Below, piece by piece: positions 44,230 through 52,002 of a stretch of 64,000 bases of DNA. The stretch lies in contig NZ_JAHXBG010000009.1 of the NCBI RefSeq assembly GCF_020103725.1, positions 1 to 64,000 on the forward strand. The letters are read 5' to 3'. The notes below the pieces were generated by a model. It did not search any database and had not been told where the DNA came from. It saw only the letters and a list, made by a program, of their open reading frames with translations. The DNA is from Hyalangium gracile. Lineage in GTDB: Bacteria; Myxococcota; Myxococcia; Myxococcales; Myxococcaceae. Made by a program: the position numbers and the translations under genes. Position 1 is the stretch's first letter; every line of letters starts with the position of its first letter.

Positions 44230-45084
44230 ATGCGTTTCCTGCTCAGCCTCCTCCTGCTCTCCACCGCCGTGCAAGCCGAGCCCGGCGACGCCGCGCCCCG
44301 CGCCCCCTCGCGGGAGGAGCTGGCCCGATACCCCTGGCTGGCCAAGGACGTGAAGGTGCGTCCGCTGGAGGCCACCTTCCCGGCGCCTCCGGGCTACACA
44401 CGGGTAGCCGTGGAGCCGAGCACCTTCGGGGCCTGGCTGCGCGGCCTGCCGCTGCGTCCCGAGGGCACACCGGTGCGCGACTTCCAGGGCGGCCAGGTGC
44501 TGGCCGGAGATGACTCCCGGCTCGCGGCCGTGGCCGAGCTGGAGGTGGGCACGGCGAACCTCCAGCAATGCGCGGACTCCATCATCCGGCTGCATGCCGA
44601 GTGGCTCTGGGCCCAGGGCCAGAAGGAGCGCATCGCCTACCGCTTCACCAGCGGAGACCTGGCCTCCTGGACGCGCTACGCCGCCGGGGAGCGCGCGAAG
44701 ATCTCCGGCTCGAAGGTGAAGTGGGTCCGCGGCGCCAACGCGGACAGCTCTCGCGCGGCGTTCCGCTCGTACCTGGACCTGGTCTTCACCTACGCGGGGA
44801 CACTGTCGCTGCAGGCGGAGAAGAAGCGGCCCTCGCGCGAGGACGTGCGGCCCGGGGACTTCTTCGTGCTCGGAGGCAGCCCGGGCCACGCCGTCCTGGT
44901 GCTGGACGTGGCCGTGAACGCCGAGGGGAAGCGGCTCGCGCTGCTCGGCCAGGGCTTCATCCCGGCCCAGGACTTCCAGGTGCTGTCCCCCGCCCAGGAC
45001 GGCCCGTGGTTCTCTCTGGACGGCGAGGAAGTGGCCACTCCCTTCTGGAAGCCCTTCCCCTGGTCCTCGCTGCGCCGGCTCTGA
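44230..45084 (+). CDS. DUF4846 family exported protein
   Basis: This 284-residue protein has a signal peptide ([16 protein letters not shown]). It shows the DUF4846 pattern: [38 protein letters not shown] and a late [19 protein letters not shown]. The His in [10 protein letters not shown] and the earlier conserved Cys and Glu may form an active site, as the domain resembles a cysteine-peptidase fold, but this is unproved. It lies between divergent and co-directional genes, with no clear operon. Confidence 0.85.
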   Translation: MRFLLSLLLLSTAVQAEPGDAAPRAPSREELARYPWLAKDVKVRPLEATFPAPPGYTRVAVEPSTFGAWLRGLPLRPEGTPVRDFQGGQVLAGDDSRLAAVAELEVGTANLQQCADSIIRLHAEWLWAQGQKERIAYRFTSGDLASWTRYAAGERAKISGSKVKWVRGANADSSRAAFRSYLDLVFTYAGTLSLQAEKKRPSREDVRPGDFFVLGGSPGHAVLVLDVAVNAEGKRLALLGQGFIPAQDFQVLSPAQDGPWFSLDGEEVATPFWKPFPWSSLRRL

Positions 45085-45185
45085 GCGGGAATAGGAGGAG
45101 GTGCCGCCTGTTCGGCCGCCCGCCCCGGGTAGACGAAGCCCACCCGGTCCGCTAACACCCGCCTCCCCCTATCCCCCGGAGACCC

Positions 45186-47222
45186 ATGAGCCTCAAGTCC
45201 CTTGCCCGTCACTTCTGGGCCCCAGGCGCGCTCAGCGTCCTGCTGCTCACCGGCTGCGCGACGGCGCCGCGCAAGCTCGGCGTCGAGGTGAAGAACTTCG
45301 ACACCAGCGTCCGCCCGCAGGATGACTTCTACCAGTACGTCAACGGCACCTGGCTGAAGACCACGCAGATCCCCGCCGACAAGGCCCGCTACGGCACCTT
45401 CGTCGAGCTGCTGGACAAGAGCGAGGCCGCCCTCAAGGCCATCATCGAGGAGACCGCGGCGAACCCGAACGCCAAGGACGGCAGCGAGGCCCAGAAGATC
45501 CGCGATCTCTACCTCAGCTTCATGGACACCCAGCGCATCGACTCGCTGGGCGTGGAGCCGATCCGCGCGGAGCTCCAGCGCGTGGCCGCCCTCAAGAGCA
45601 CCGAGGAGCTGCCCGAGCTGTTCGCGGAGCTCTACCTCGCCGGCGTGCAGACGCCCATGCTCGTGTTCGTGGGGCAGGACGCAAGGCAGACCACGCGCTA
45701 CATCGTCTACGCCACCCAGAGCGGCCTGGGCCTGCCGGACCGGGACTACTACTCCAAGCAGGAGCCTCGCTTCGTCGAGGTGCGCGCGGCCTACCAGGCC
45801 TACATCGAGAAGCTGCTCACCCTGGGAGGCCAGCCGGACGCGGCCGCCGCGGCCCAGGCCATCGTCGCCCTGGAGGCGAAGCTGGCCGAGAAGAGCTGGG
45901 ACCGAGCGCGCAGCCGCGACCGCGAGGCCACCTACAACCTCAAGACGGTGGCGGAGCTGGATCAGCTCACCCCGGGCTTCTCGTGGCCGCGCTACCTGAA
46001 GGCGCTGGGCGCGGAGAACACTCCGGGCGTCGTCGTCCGCCAGCCGGACTACTTCCAGGCCATGGCGGCCGTGCTGAAGGAGACGCCGCTGCCGGTGCTC
46101 CAGCAGTACCTCACCTACAAGGTGCTCGACGAGAACGCCGAGCTGCTCGGCAAGCCCTTCGAGGAGCTGCACTTCGACTTCCGCGGCCGCACGCTCCAGG
46201 GCCAGCAGGAGAACCGCCCCCGCTGGAAGCGCGGCGTCGCCATGGTGGAGGCCGCCCTGGGCGAGTCCGTGGGCAAGCTCTACGTGGAGCGCCACTTCAG
46301 CCCCGAGTCCAAGGAGCGGATGATCCAGCTGGTGAGCAACCTGCGCGAGGCCTTCAAGCAGGGCATCGAGCAGCTCGACTGGATGAGCCCCACCACCAAG
46401 GCCAAGGCCCAGGAGAAGCTGTCGAAGTTCGGCGTGAAGATCGGCTACCCGGACAAGTGGCGGGACTACTCGAAGCTGCAGGTCGTCGCCGGGGACATCG
46501 TCGGCAACATGAAGCGCGCCACCGCCTTCGAGGCCCGGCGCAACTTCGACAAGCTGGGCAAGCCCATCGACCGGACCGAGTGGGGCATGACGCCGCAGAC
46601 GGTGAATGCCTACTACAGCTCGTCGATGAACGAGATCGTCTTCCCGGCAGCCATCCTCCAGCCGCCCTTCTTCGATCCGGCGGCGGATGACGCGACCAAC
46701 TATGGCGCCATCGGCGGCGTCATCGGCCACGAGTTCAGCCACGGCTTCGACGATCAGGGCTCGCGCTCGGACGGAGACGGCAACCTGCGCAACTGGTGGA
46801 CGGACGAGGACAAGAAGGCCTTCGAGCAGCGCACGGCCGTGCTCGTGGAGCAGTACGGCGCCTTCAAGCCCATCGACGCGATGGCGGTGAACGGCAAGCT
46901 GACGCTGGGCGAGAACATCGGCGACCTGAGCGGCCTGACGGTGGCCTACCGCGCCTACAAGCTGTCGCTGGATGGCAAGGACGCCCCCGTCATCGACGGC
47001 TTCACCGGGGACCAGCGCTTCTTCTTCGGCTGGGCGCAGATCTGGCGCACGCTTTTCCGCGACGACTTCCTGCGGCAGATGCTGCTGACGGACACGCACT
47101 CGCCGAGCCCGTACCGCGTCAACGGCGTGGTGCGGAACATGCCCGAGTTCCACCAGGCCTTCGGCGTGAAGGAGGGCGACGGCGCGTGGCTGCCGCCCGA
47201 GCAGCGCGTGAAGGTCTGGTAG
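45186..47222 (+). CDS. pepO: M13-family (neprilysin/PepO-like) metallopeptidase, lipoprotein
   Basis: This 678-residue protein has a lipobox LLTGC near Cys22. The long N-terminal M13_N domain (FDTSVRPQDDFYQYVNGTWL) precedes the catalytic domain, with NAYYSSSMNEIVFPAAILQ, the zinc motif HEFSH (in GGVIGHEFSHGFDDQG) and the third ligand in GENIGDLSG. All key residues are present and the length is normal. It cuts peptides outside the cytoplasm, probably on the outer membrane. It is followed by a strong hairpin. Confidence 0.93.
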   Translation: MSLKSLARHFWAPGALSVLLLTGCATAPRKLGVEVKNFDTSVRPQDDFYQYVNGTWLKTTQIPADKARYGTFVELLDKSEAALKAIIEETAANPNAKDGSEAQKIRDLYLSFMDTQRIDSLGVEPIRAELQRVAALKSTEELPELFAELYLAGVQTPMLVFVGQDARQTTRYIVYATQSGLGLPDRDYYSKQEPRFVEVRAAYQAYIEKLLTLGGQPDAAAAAQAIVALEAKLAEKSWDRARSRDREATYNLKTVAELDQLTPGFSWPRYLKALGAENTPGVVVRQPDYFQAMAAVLKETPLPVLQQYLTYKVLDENAELLGKPFEELHFDFRGRTLQGQQENRPRWKRGVAMVEAALGESVGKLYVERHFSPESKERMIQLVSNLREAFKQGIEQLDWMSPTTKAKAQEKLSKFGVKIGYPDKWRDYSKLQVVAGDIVGNMKRATAFEARRNFDKLGKPIDRTEWGMTPQTVNAYYSSSMNEIVFPAAILQPPFFDPAADDATNYGAIGGVIGHEFSHGFDDQGSRSDGDGNLRNWWTDEDKKAFEQRTAVLVEQYGAFKPIDAMAVNGKLTLGENIGDLSGLTVAYRAYKLSLDGKDAPVIDGFTGDQRFFFGWAQIWRTLFRDDFLRQMLLTDTHSPSPYRVNGVVRNMPEFHQAFGVKEGDGAWLPPEQRVKVW

Positions 47223-47237
47223 CGCTCCGCGCCTCGC

Positions 47238-47266
47238 GTGGGTCCACCGCTCCTGGGTGGGCCCAC
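47238..47266. terminator. hairpin after the M13 peptidase gene
   Basis: Arms GTGGGTCCACC (47238-47248) and GGTGGGCCCAC (47256-47266) pair over 11 bp with one G-U, around a seven-base loop. It lies between the convergent pepO-like gene (ends 47222) and the nuclease-fusion gene (ends 47280). It is a good shared terminator candidate, despite having no T-run. Confidence 0.5.
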
Positions 47267-47279
47267 TCGGCGGGCAGGC

Positions 47280-48512
47280 TCAGAAGTCCTGGATGCGGTC
47301 GGCCAGGTTCGAGTGCTCGACGAACTGGTTGACGTTGCCCTGGATGCCGGCGATGCGGCGGTTGCGCTCGATCTCCGCCGTGTCCACCACGTCCAGCTTG
47401 TTCCACTGGCGCAGCACCGACTCCTCCTCGGGGGCGATGCGCTTGTTGTACTCGGCCGAGAAGTAGAACATCGCCCGCGCCACGTTGCCCTTGTGCTCAT
47501 CGGGCGGCTCGAAGACCTTGCGGCCCTGGGCGTCGGTGCCGAACTTCGCCCCGCTCGGGCTGCTCCACTGCACCTTGTCCACCTTGCCGAACGGGAAGCT
47601 GCCGCGCGTGCTGTTGGCCCGGCTGTCCGTGGGGTACAGGTGGTGCAGGTCGCTCTTGGCCGCGCCCGTGGCGCCCTTGGACTGCGGCCAGGTGTGTTCC
47701 ACGTTCATGTCCGAGCTGTTGGGGATCTTCCCGCCGTTGATCTCCCGGTGCGTGTACACGTCGCGAACCTTGCCGTTGCGCACGTCCAGGTCGGTGAAGA
47801 TGGCCTTGCGCGCCTCGTTGTAGCTGAGCACGTGCTTGCCGTCCGAGGAGGCCTGGATGGCCTTCAGCAGCGCCGTGTCCCGCAGGCCCTGGAACGGATC
47901 GTCCGTCTGCGGCGGCTCGGTCGGCGGCTCCTGCGTCTCGCCCGTGCCCGTCAGCTCCAGGTCCCACGCCTTGAGCGTGCCCACGTCCTGCTTCGCCGTG
48001 TCCTTCACGGTGAGCTTCCACTCGCCCTGGGTGGGCTCGCCCGCGAAGCCGCTCAGGTCGAACTTCGCCTTCAGGTTGTCCGCCGAGCCGCCCTCGCGGT
48101 CCGCCAGCGTGAGGCTCTTGCCCGAGGGGCTCGTCAGCGTCACCACCAGGTCGCCCCGGTAGGTGTGGGGGATGTCCACCGAGAGCGAGCCGCCCTTGAG
48201 CTTCAGCGCGTCGTTCACCCGCAGGGTGGACTCCACCTGGGAGCTGTCCGGGATGGCGAGGTTCGGAGTGGCTCCGGCGCGAACCGTCTGCTCCGTCTGC
48301 CCGGTGGCGCGCGTGGCCTTCGGGGCCGACGGCGCGAAGCTCGAGCCGAGCCGCGTCAGCGTGGACGCATCCGCGCGGGGCTGGCTCGCCGAGAACGACG
48401 AGCGGTCCGTCGAGCGGGCCGAGGCGGCGGTCGGGGTGGAACGAACGGCCTCCCTCGAGGACGGCGTCACGAGGGGGCGGGGCTGGGAGCGCTGGAGGCT
48501 GACGGAGTTCAC
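47280..48512 (-). CDS. P-domain fused to an endonuclease I-type nuclease
   Basis: This 410-residue protein has an N-terminal Ser/Thr/Arg-rich stretch of about 85 residues without a Sec signal. A proprotein-convertase P-domain follows (VDIPHTYRGDLVVTLTSPSG, then GEWKLTVKDTAKQDVGTL, DLELTG). A Pro/Glu/Thr linker precedes an endonuclease I (EndA/NucM-like) domain with MNVEHTWPQS, KSDLHHLYPTDSRANSTRG and GNVARAMFYF. The ordered His, Glu and Asn residues of this beta-beta-alpha metal nuclease are present. P-domains are normally found on subtilases and metalloproteases, so joining one to a DNase is unusual. It may be an extracellular DNA-degrading enzyme (inference). Confidence 0.87.
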   Translation of the reverse strand: MNSVSLQRSQPRPLVTPSSREAVRSTPTAASARSTDRSSFSASQPRADASTLTRLGSSFAPSAPKATRATGQTEQTVRAGATPNLAIPDSSQVESTLRVNDALKLKGGSLSVDIPHTYRGDLVVTLTSPSGKSLTLADREGGSADNLKAKFDLSGFAGEPTQGEWKLTVKDTAKQDVGTLKAWDLELTGTGETQEPPTEPPQTDDPFQGLRDTALLKAIQASSDGKHVLSYNEARKAIFTDLDVRNGKVRDVYTHREINGGKIPNSSDMNVEHTWPQSKGATGAAKSDLHHLYPTDSRANSTRGSFPFGKVDKVQWSSPSGAKFGTDAQGRKVFEPPDEHKGNVARAMFYFSAEYNKRIAPEEESVLRQWNKLDVVDTAEIERNRRIAGIQGNVNQFVEHSNLADRIQDF

Positions 48513-48639
48513 AAATCAGTTATCGGGGTGGAACACCTACAGTTGCTTCCATCTCCCGACGTTTTTCGCAATTTCCCTTCCAGTGCTACTGGAGTGCGCC
48601 CCGAAGCCGGGGAGTGCACTCGTAACCGCTGGGAATTGC

Positions 48640-49233
48640 TCAGAAGGCCAGGCCTATGCCGGCATGCGGCAGGGCCGTCACGCCCTCGGCCCACATGAGG
48701 GCCATGCCCCCGGAGAGGAAGATGCCCACGCCCGGTGTGGACAGCTCCAGGGAGGCGCCCGCGCTGGCGCTGGGAAACGCCCAGTACGCCCGCTCGGGGC
48801 TGTCGTAGCGGGAGAAGCCCGCGGCGACGTCGAGGAAGAGGCGGTGGTTGGGCCCGGTGATGGTGGCCATGCGGAGCACCGCCTCGGCGGTTCCCAGCAC
48901 GGGCCCCTCCTCGAAGCGGAGGTCCTTCACGACGAGCACGCTGCCGCCCAGCTCGATGCGAGGCGCCAGCACCACGGTGTAGCCCAGCTGCATCCCCAGG
49001 CCGCTCGAGGCGCCGTCCGTGGAGAGGATGCCTCCGCCGACCACGCCGATGCGGAACTTCTGGCAGATGCCGTAGTGGGTCCGGTAGCAGAGCGGATCCT
49101 CGGGGACGCTGCCTCCTCCTCCTCCTCGGGAGCGTCCCCGGCGCTGTGCGAAGGCGCTCTCGGGCAGGAGCACCATCAGCATCAGTCCCAGCCAGCACAG
49201 CGCCCAGAGGTTCGTGGAGCGAGCTTTCACCAT
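48640..49233 (-). CDS. predicted outer-membrane beta-barrel protein
   Basis: This 197-residue protein has a signal peptide (LWALCWLGLMLMVLL, cut near AFA-Q). An Arg/Gly-rich patch follows, and then alternating beta strands (GGGILSTDGASSGLGMQLGY, AEAVLRMATITG). It ends in Phe, the usual final residue of outer-membrane barrels. Two Cys near LCYRTHYGICQ may form a disulfide. No family was recognised. The start at 49233 was chosen because it gives a proper signal peptide. Confidence 0.72.
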   Translation of the reverse strand: MVKARSTNLWALCWLGLMLMVLLPESAFAQRRGRSRGGGGGSVPEDPLCYRTHYGICQKFRIGVVGGGILSTDGASSGLGMQLGYTVVLAPRIELGGSVLVVKDLRFEEGPVLGTAEAVLRMATITGPNHRLFLDVAAGFSRYDSPERAYWAFPSASAGASLELSTPGVGIFLSGGMALMWAEGVTALPHAGIGLAF

Positions 49234-49353
49234 GGGCGTAGTATTCCACAATGTCTGGGAGTTCCGCTTCCTCCCCCCTGCATGCCGCGGCGCGGCGAAA
49301 GGCTCACGTGAGCGCCAGCACGGGCGCCCGTACGGAAAGGGGCTCGCGATAGA

Positions 49354-51990
49354 GTGGATCCGGTGAGCGAGCGGACTCCGAGCCACAGGGGCGCTGCCGT
49401 GGGAGCGATCCTGGTGGCGCTGGGTGTCGCTGGGCTCTGGTTCCTTCTGGGGGATGCGCCGCGGGAATCGCTCCCGGCAAGAGGCGCGGGCACCCCGACC
49501 GTCGGGGCGACGCCCGGCCCCTCGAAGGCCCCGGCCTCCCGACAGAAGCCTCGTGCGGCGAAGCCAACGGCTCCCTCCGAAGCGCAGCCGGCGAGGCGCC
49601 CCGAGGGCGTGCTGGAGGTGGAGGTCCTCTCCGCGAACCAGCCGCTGCCCGGCGCCCAGGTCCAGCTTTACGAGCGCGAGCCGGCGGACCTCGCTTCCTT
49701 CCCGGCGCGGTGGACCGGCAAGCCAGGAGGCGAGACGGGCGCGGACGGGCGATGGGTGCTGCCCGTCGCTCCCGGGAGCTACTACGCGACGGCCCGCGCG
49801 CCAGGGCTCGCTCCCGCCTACGCCACCGTGGTGCATCCGCCGGGCTCGGCTCGGACGCGGGTGCGGCTGCTCCTGGAGGAGGGCGCGGAGCTGGTCGGCA
49901 CCGTCCTGGCGAAGGGGACGGGCGAGCCCGTGTCGCTCGCGGAGATCATCCTCACACCTCCCGCGTTGCCGGCCAGCGGGAGAAACCGCCCGGATGCTCC
50001 CGAGGAGGAGAGCCTGGTGGCCACCAGCAGCGAGACGGGGGAGTTCCGGTTCTCAGGGCTGGCCATGGGCCGCTACCGCATCGAGGTGCGCGCGCCCGGC
50101 TACGTCACGGAGGTGCTGCCCTCGGCACCGGTTCCCTTTGGAGGCCGCATCACGCTGCTGATGTCCCTCGGGGGTGAGCTCGAGGGCACGGTGCTGCGCG
50201 CGGACGGACAGCCTGCCGTCGAGGCGGAAGTGCAGGCCGCCACCTTCGAGCAGGAGACGACGGTGCTCACCGACGACGAGGGACACTTCTCCTTCGAGCT
50301 GCCCCCGGGCTCCTACTCCCTGTCGGCGCGAAAGGGCCAGGAGTCGGGAGCACTGGATCAGGTGGTGAAGCTGGCCGTGGGACAGCGTGTCCAGGGCCTG
50401 CGCCTCCAGCTCGGCGCGGGAGCGTCTGTCTCCGGGAAGGTGATTCACAAGGATGGGACGCCGGTCCTGGGCGCGGGGGTGATGGCGATGCGCGAGAGCA
50501 ACTGGAAGACCCACAGCCCGGTGGCGACGGACGAGCGCGGTGCCTTCTCCATCTCGTCGCTGCCAGCGGGTACCTACGACTTCCAGGTCCTCATGCCCGA
50601 GGGCACGGACTTCCGTACCGGCTCCGTCACGCTGGCCACGGGCGGGCATGCGTCCGTCACGCTCACCGCCGAGGACGAATCGAGCGGCGGCATCCACTGC
50701 CAGGTCCAGAGCCAGAACCAGCGTGCCCTGAAGGGACTGCGGGTCCGGGCAAGCGCATTCCAGCCACAACCGCCCGTGGAGAACACGCCCGTCAAAGGCA
50801 TCACGGACCGCGGGGGCCATGCCCGCTTCCACCGGCTGCGGCCCGGAATGTACCGGGTGGAGCTGCTGGGCGAGGACGGCTCCGAGCGCGTGTCCCTGCC
50901 CGTGCTCGTCCACGAGAACGGGATCGCCCCCTGTGTCTTCTACGTCGACGCCTCGGACGAGCCCCGCCCCTGGATGGCCACCGTGGAGGGCCGCGTCCTG
51001 CAGCGCTCGGGCGAGCCTGCCGGTGAGCCCGTCGTGATCGAGTTCTCCGAGTGGCCCGCGCCGCGGCGCTTCCTGTCGGACGCACAGGGAGGATTCCGGC
51101 TCACCGTGTCTCCATCGAAGCACACGGTGCGCGTGTTCCGGCAACGCGTCGTCCAGTGCGCCACGGGTCAGCAGCAGGTCGAGCTCGTGCGCGGTCCCAA
51201 CCCGGAGCTCATGCTCTTCCTGGACGAGCGTGAGCCGGATCTCCGGCTCCGGGTGCTGGATGTGGATGGAGCGCCCGCCAAGGGGATGCTGCTGAAGGTG
51301 CTGGTCCACGCCGGGACGAACCATGCCGAGTTCGTCCAGACCGATGATCAGGGGCGCCTGGACATCTGTCTTCCTTCCGGAGCTTCGCCGAGGCTGCCCG
51401 CTACCCGGGTGACCGTCAGCTCCTTCGACGCGGCGCGAGCGGTGACGATCGACGCGGTGAGCGGCGGCAGGCAGCTCACCGTCCAGCTGCGTGCCCTGCC
51501 CACCCTCCAGGGGCGGCTCGTCCACGCGCGAGGGGCGCCCATCCAGCAGGTCATGCTGAACATCCTCTCGCCCGAGTCGATGAATCCCCTGAAGTCCTAC
51601 CGGTTCGCGGGAGATCGGTTCGAGCTCCCCGAGTTCCCCCTGGGCCCGAACCTCCTCGTCGTCAACGCGGATGGGATGAGGGCCGCGCTCTTGCTGGATC
51701 TTCAGCCCGGCGAGCGCAAGGTGCTGGAGCTCCCCGTGTATCCAGGGGTGTCGATGCGGGGACGGTTCGTGGACGCCGTTACACGGCAACCCGTGCAGGC
51801 CCAAATCGTCCCTCCGCTGAGTCGAGGCCGCTTCACCGAGCAGGACGGCCTGTTCTCCTTCCGCGATCTGCCCTCGGGAGAGCTCTTCCTCCACATCTCC
51901 CGACCAGGAGGCTCGAACCTGCTCCAGCGAGTGACGCTGGCGCCCGAGCGGGACAACGACCTGGGCGACATCCCGGTCCCCGCGCCGTGA
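49354..51990 (+). CDS. large membrane-anchored protein with carboxypeptidase-regulatory-like (CnaB-type) repeats
   Basis: This 878-residue protein has an N-terminal membrane anchor (VGAILVALGVAGLWFLL) and a Pro/Ala/Lys-rich linker. Many repeated beta-sandwich units of about 80-90 residues follow, each with a VxGxVxxxxGxPxxxAxV start and a DxxGxFxFxxLPPGxYxL turn. They belong to the carboxypeptidase-regulatory-like group. Such proteins probably sit on the cell surface or in the periplasm and bind other proteins or sugars. GTG at 49354 and GTG at 49363 are both possible starts. No catalytic motif is seen. Confidence 0.82.
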   Translation: MDPVSERTPSHRGAAVGAILVALGVAGLWFLLGDAPRESLPARGAGTPTVGATPGPSKAPASRQKPRAAKPTAPSEAQPARRPEGVLEVEVLSANQPLPGAQVQLYEREPADLASFPARWTGKPGGETGADGRWVLPVAPGSYYATARAPGLAPAYATVVHPPGSARTRVRLLLEEGAELVGTVLAKGTGEPVSLAEIILTPPALPASGRNRPDAPEEESLVATSSETGEFRFSGLAMGRYRIEVRAPGYVTEVLPSAPVPFGGRITLLMSLGGELEGTVLRADGQPAVEAEVQAATFEQETTVLTDDEGHFSFELPPGSYSLSARKGQESGALDQVVKLAVGQRVQGLRLQLGAGASVSGKVIHKDGTPVLGAGVMAMRESNWKTHSPVATDERGAFSISSLPAGTYDFQVLMPEGTDFRTGSVTLATGGHASVTLTAEDESSGGIHCQVQSQNQRALKGLRVRASAFQPQPPVENTPVKGITDRGGHARFHRLRPGMYRVELLGEDGSERVSLPVLVHENGIAPCVFYVDASDEPRPWMATVEGRVLQRSGEPAGEPVVIEFSEWPAPRRFLSDAQGGFRLTVSPSKHTVRVFRQRVVQCATGQQQVELVRGPNPELMLFLDEREPDLRLRVLDVDGAPAKGMLLKVLVHAGTNHAEFVQTDDQGRLDICLPSGASPRLPATRVTVSSFDAARAVTIDAVSGGRQLTVQLRALPTLQGRLVHARGAPIQQVMLNILSPESMNPLKSYRFAGDRFELPEFPLGPNLLVVNADGMRAALLLDLQPGERKVLELPVYPGVSMRGRFVDAVTRQPVQAQIVPPLSRGRFTEQDGLFSFRDLPSGELFLHISRPGGSNLLQRVTLAPERDNDLGDIPVPAP

Positions 51991-52002
51991 GGTGGCTGGC
52001 GC

